The position numbers and the translations under genes were made by a program. This document shows positions 63,860 to 64,000 of a stretch of 64,000 bases of DNA, one piece after another. Origin of the DNA: Streptomyces sp. AJS327 (GTDB taxonomy: Bacteria > Actinomycetota > Actinomycetes > Streptomycetales > Streptomycetaceae); assembly GCF_013450295.1 (NCBI RefSeq), contig NZ_SKBR01000001.1:314001-378000 (forward strand). The letters run 5' to 3'. The number at the start of each line of letters is the position of its first letter. Position 1 is the stretch's first letter. The notes below the pieces were generated by a model. The model saw nothing but the letters and a program-made list of their open reading frames with translations, did no database searches and was not told where the DNA came from.

Positions 63860-64000
63860 ATGGACTGCCAGTTCTGCACCGAGTTCACCGCACGCGAGAG
63901 CACGACCCGGATCATCACCGAGACCGCCGGCGGCTGGGTGCTGCTGCCCACCATCGGCGCCCTCACCACCGGCTACTGCCTGTTCATGCCGCTTGAGCAC
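63860..64000 (+). CDS. HIT-family protein (5' part; cut by window end)
   Basis: The first 47 residues of a histidine-triad-like protein: DCQFCTEF (the CxxC often seen at the start), TTRIITETAGGWVLLPTIGALTTGYCLFMPLEH, matching the strand-rich opening of HIT hydrolases, where the HxHxH motif comes later, outside the window. ATG at 63860 with GGAGG 6 bp upstream. HIT enzymes hydrolyse or transfer nucleotide-linked groups. Co-transcribed with the Dcd-like gene. Confidence 0.75.
   Translation, partial: MDCQFCTEFTARESTTRIITETAGGWVLLPTIGALTTGYCLFMPLEH

Overview
The window is very GC-rich, almost every convincing gene has a G or C at third codon positions, and many genes start with GTG. It encodes a sporulation SsgA-like protein, an HPPD whose iron ligands fall at H187/H270/E349, a DasR-type operator beside GlcNAc PTS genes, and an NsrR/hmp pair of the Streptomyces kind. 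This points to a Streptomyces or a close relative. About 59 kb looks like conserved chromosomal core; roughly the last 5 kb has the feel of an accessory segment.

Region by region. 0-3 kb: LysR regulator, cysteine dioxygenase and a YeiH-type anion exporter (cysteine sulfur disposal). 3-7 kb: SF2 helicase, IclR regulator, secreted Lon-like (S16) protease. 7-13 kb: divergent Lrp/hppD pair (tyrosine catabolism), FAD-linked oxidase, divergent HxlR/MFS pair. 13-19.6 kb: SsgA-like protein, two RDD membrane proteins, small unknowns. 19.8-22.2 kb: NAD salvage (pncA, pncB). 22.5-23.5 kb: clpS-DUF2017. 24.5-26.1 kb: AGCS amino acid:cation symporter. 26.3-28.4 kb: the Mec+/CysO/CysM cysteine pathway, with an unlisted 36-residue Cys-containing leader peptide in front of cysO. 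28.8-30 kb: MazF-like membrane protein and a start-less ORF. 30-36 kb: MBL hydrolase, GlcNAc PTS IIC/IIB with a dre site, RNase PH, lipoprotein, RdgB. 36-38.3 kb: TetR, NTF2-like, HMA copper-binding protein, tRNA-Leu. 38.5-46.3 kb: DUF445, SGNH hydrolase, alpha/beta hydrolase, a three-gene ABC-2 exporter. 46.5-50.7 kb: class A penicillin-binding protein, a guanidine-III riboswitch controlling a Gdx/SugE exporter, Gfo/Idh oxidoreductase. 51-54.9 kb: three membrane-associated proteins (one extremely His-rich), YidC paralogue, DUF6412. 55-57 kb: DUF3311 plus SSS monocarboxylate-type symporter. 57.3-59.2 kb: hmp and nsrR, each with an 11-1-11 operator. 59.4-64 kb: small unknown genes, a MazG-like pyrophosphohydrolase, then a LysR regulator co-transcribed with an EEP-nuclease/methyltransferase fusion, divergent from a dCTP-deaminase-like gene followed by a HIT protein cut by the window end.

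The strongest candidates for something undescribed are the nuclease-methyltransferase / Dcd-like / HIT cluster at the right edge and the CysO leader peptide with a CysO that needs C-terminal trimming. The clearest regulatory finds are the guanidine-III riboswitch, the NsrR operators, the dre site and a 35-bp palindrome between pncB and clpS. All assignments are from reading the sequence; no database search was run.
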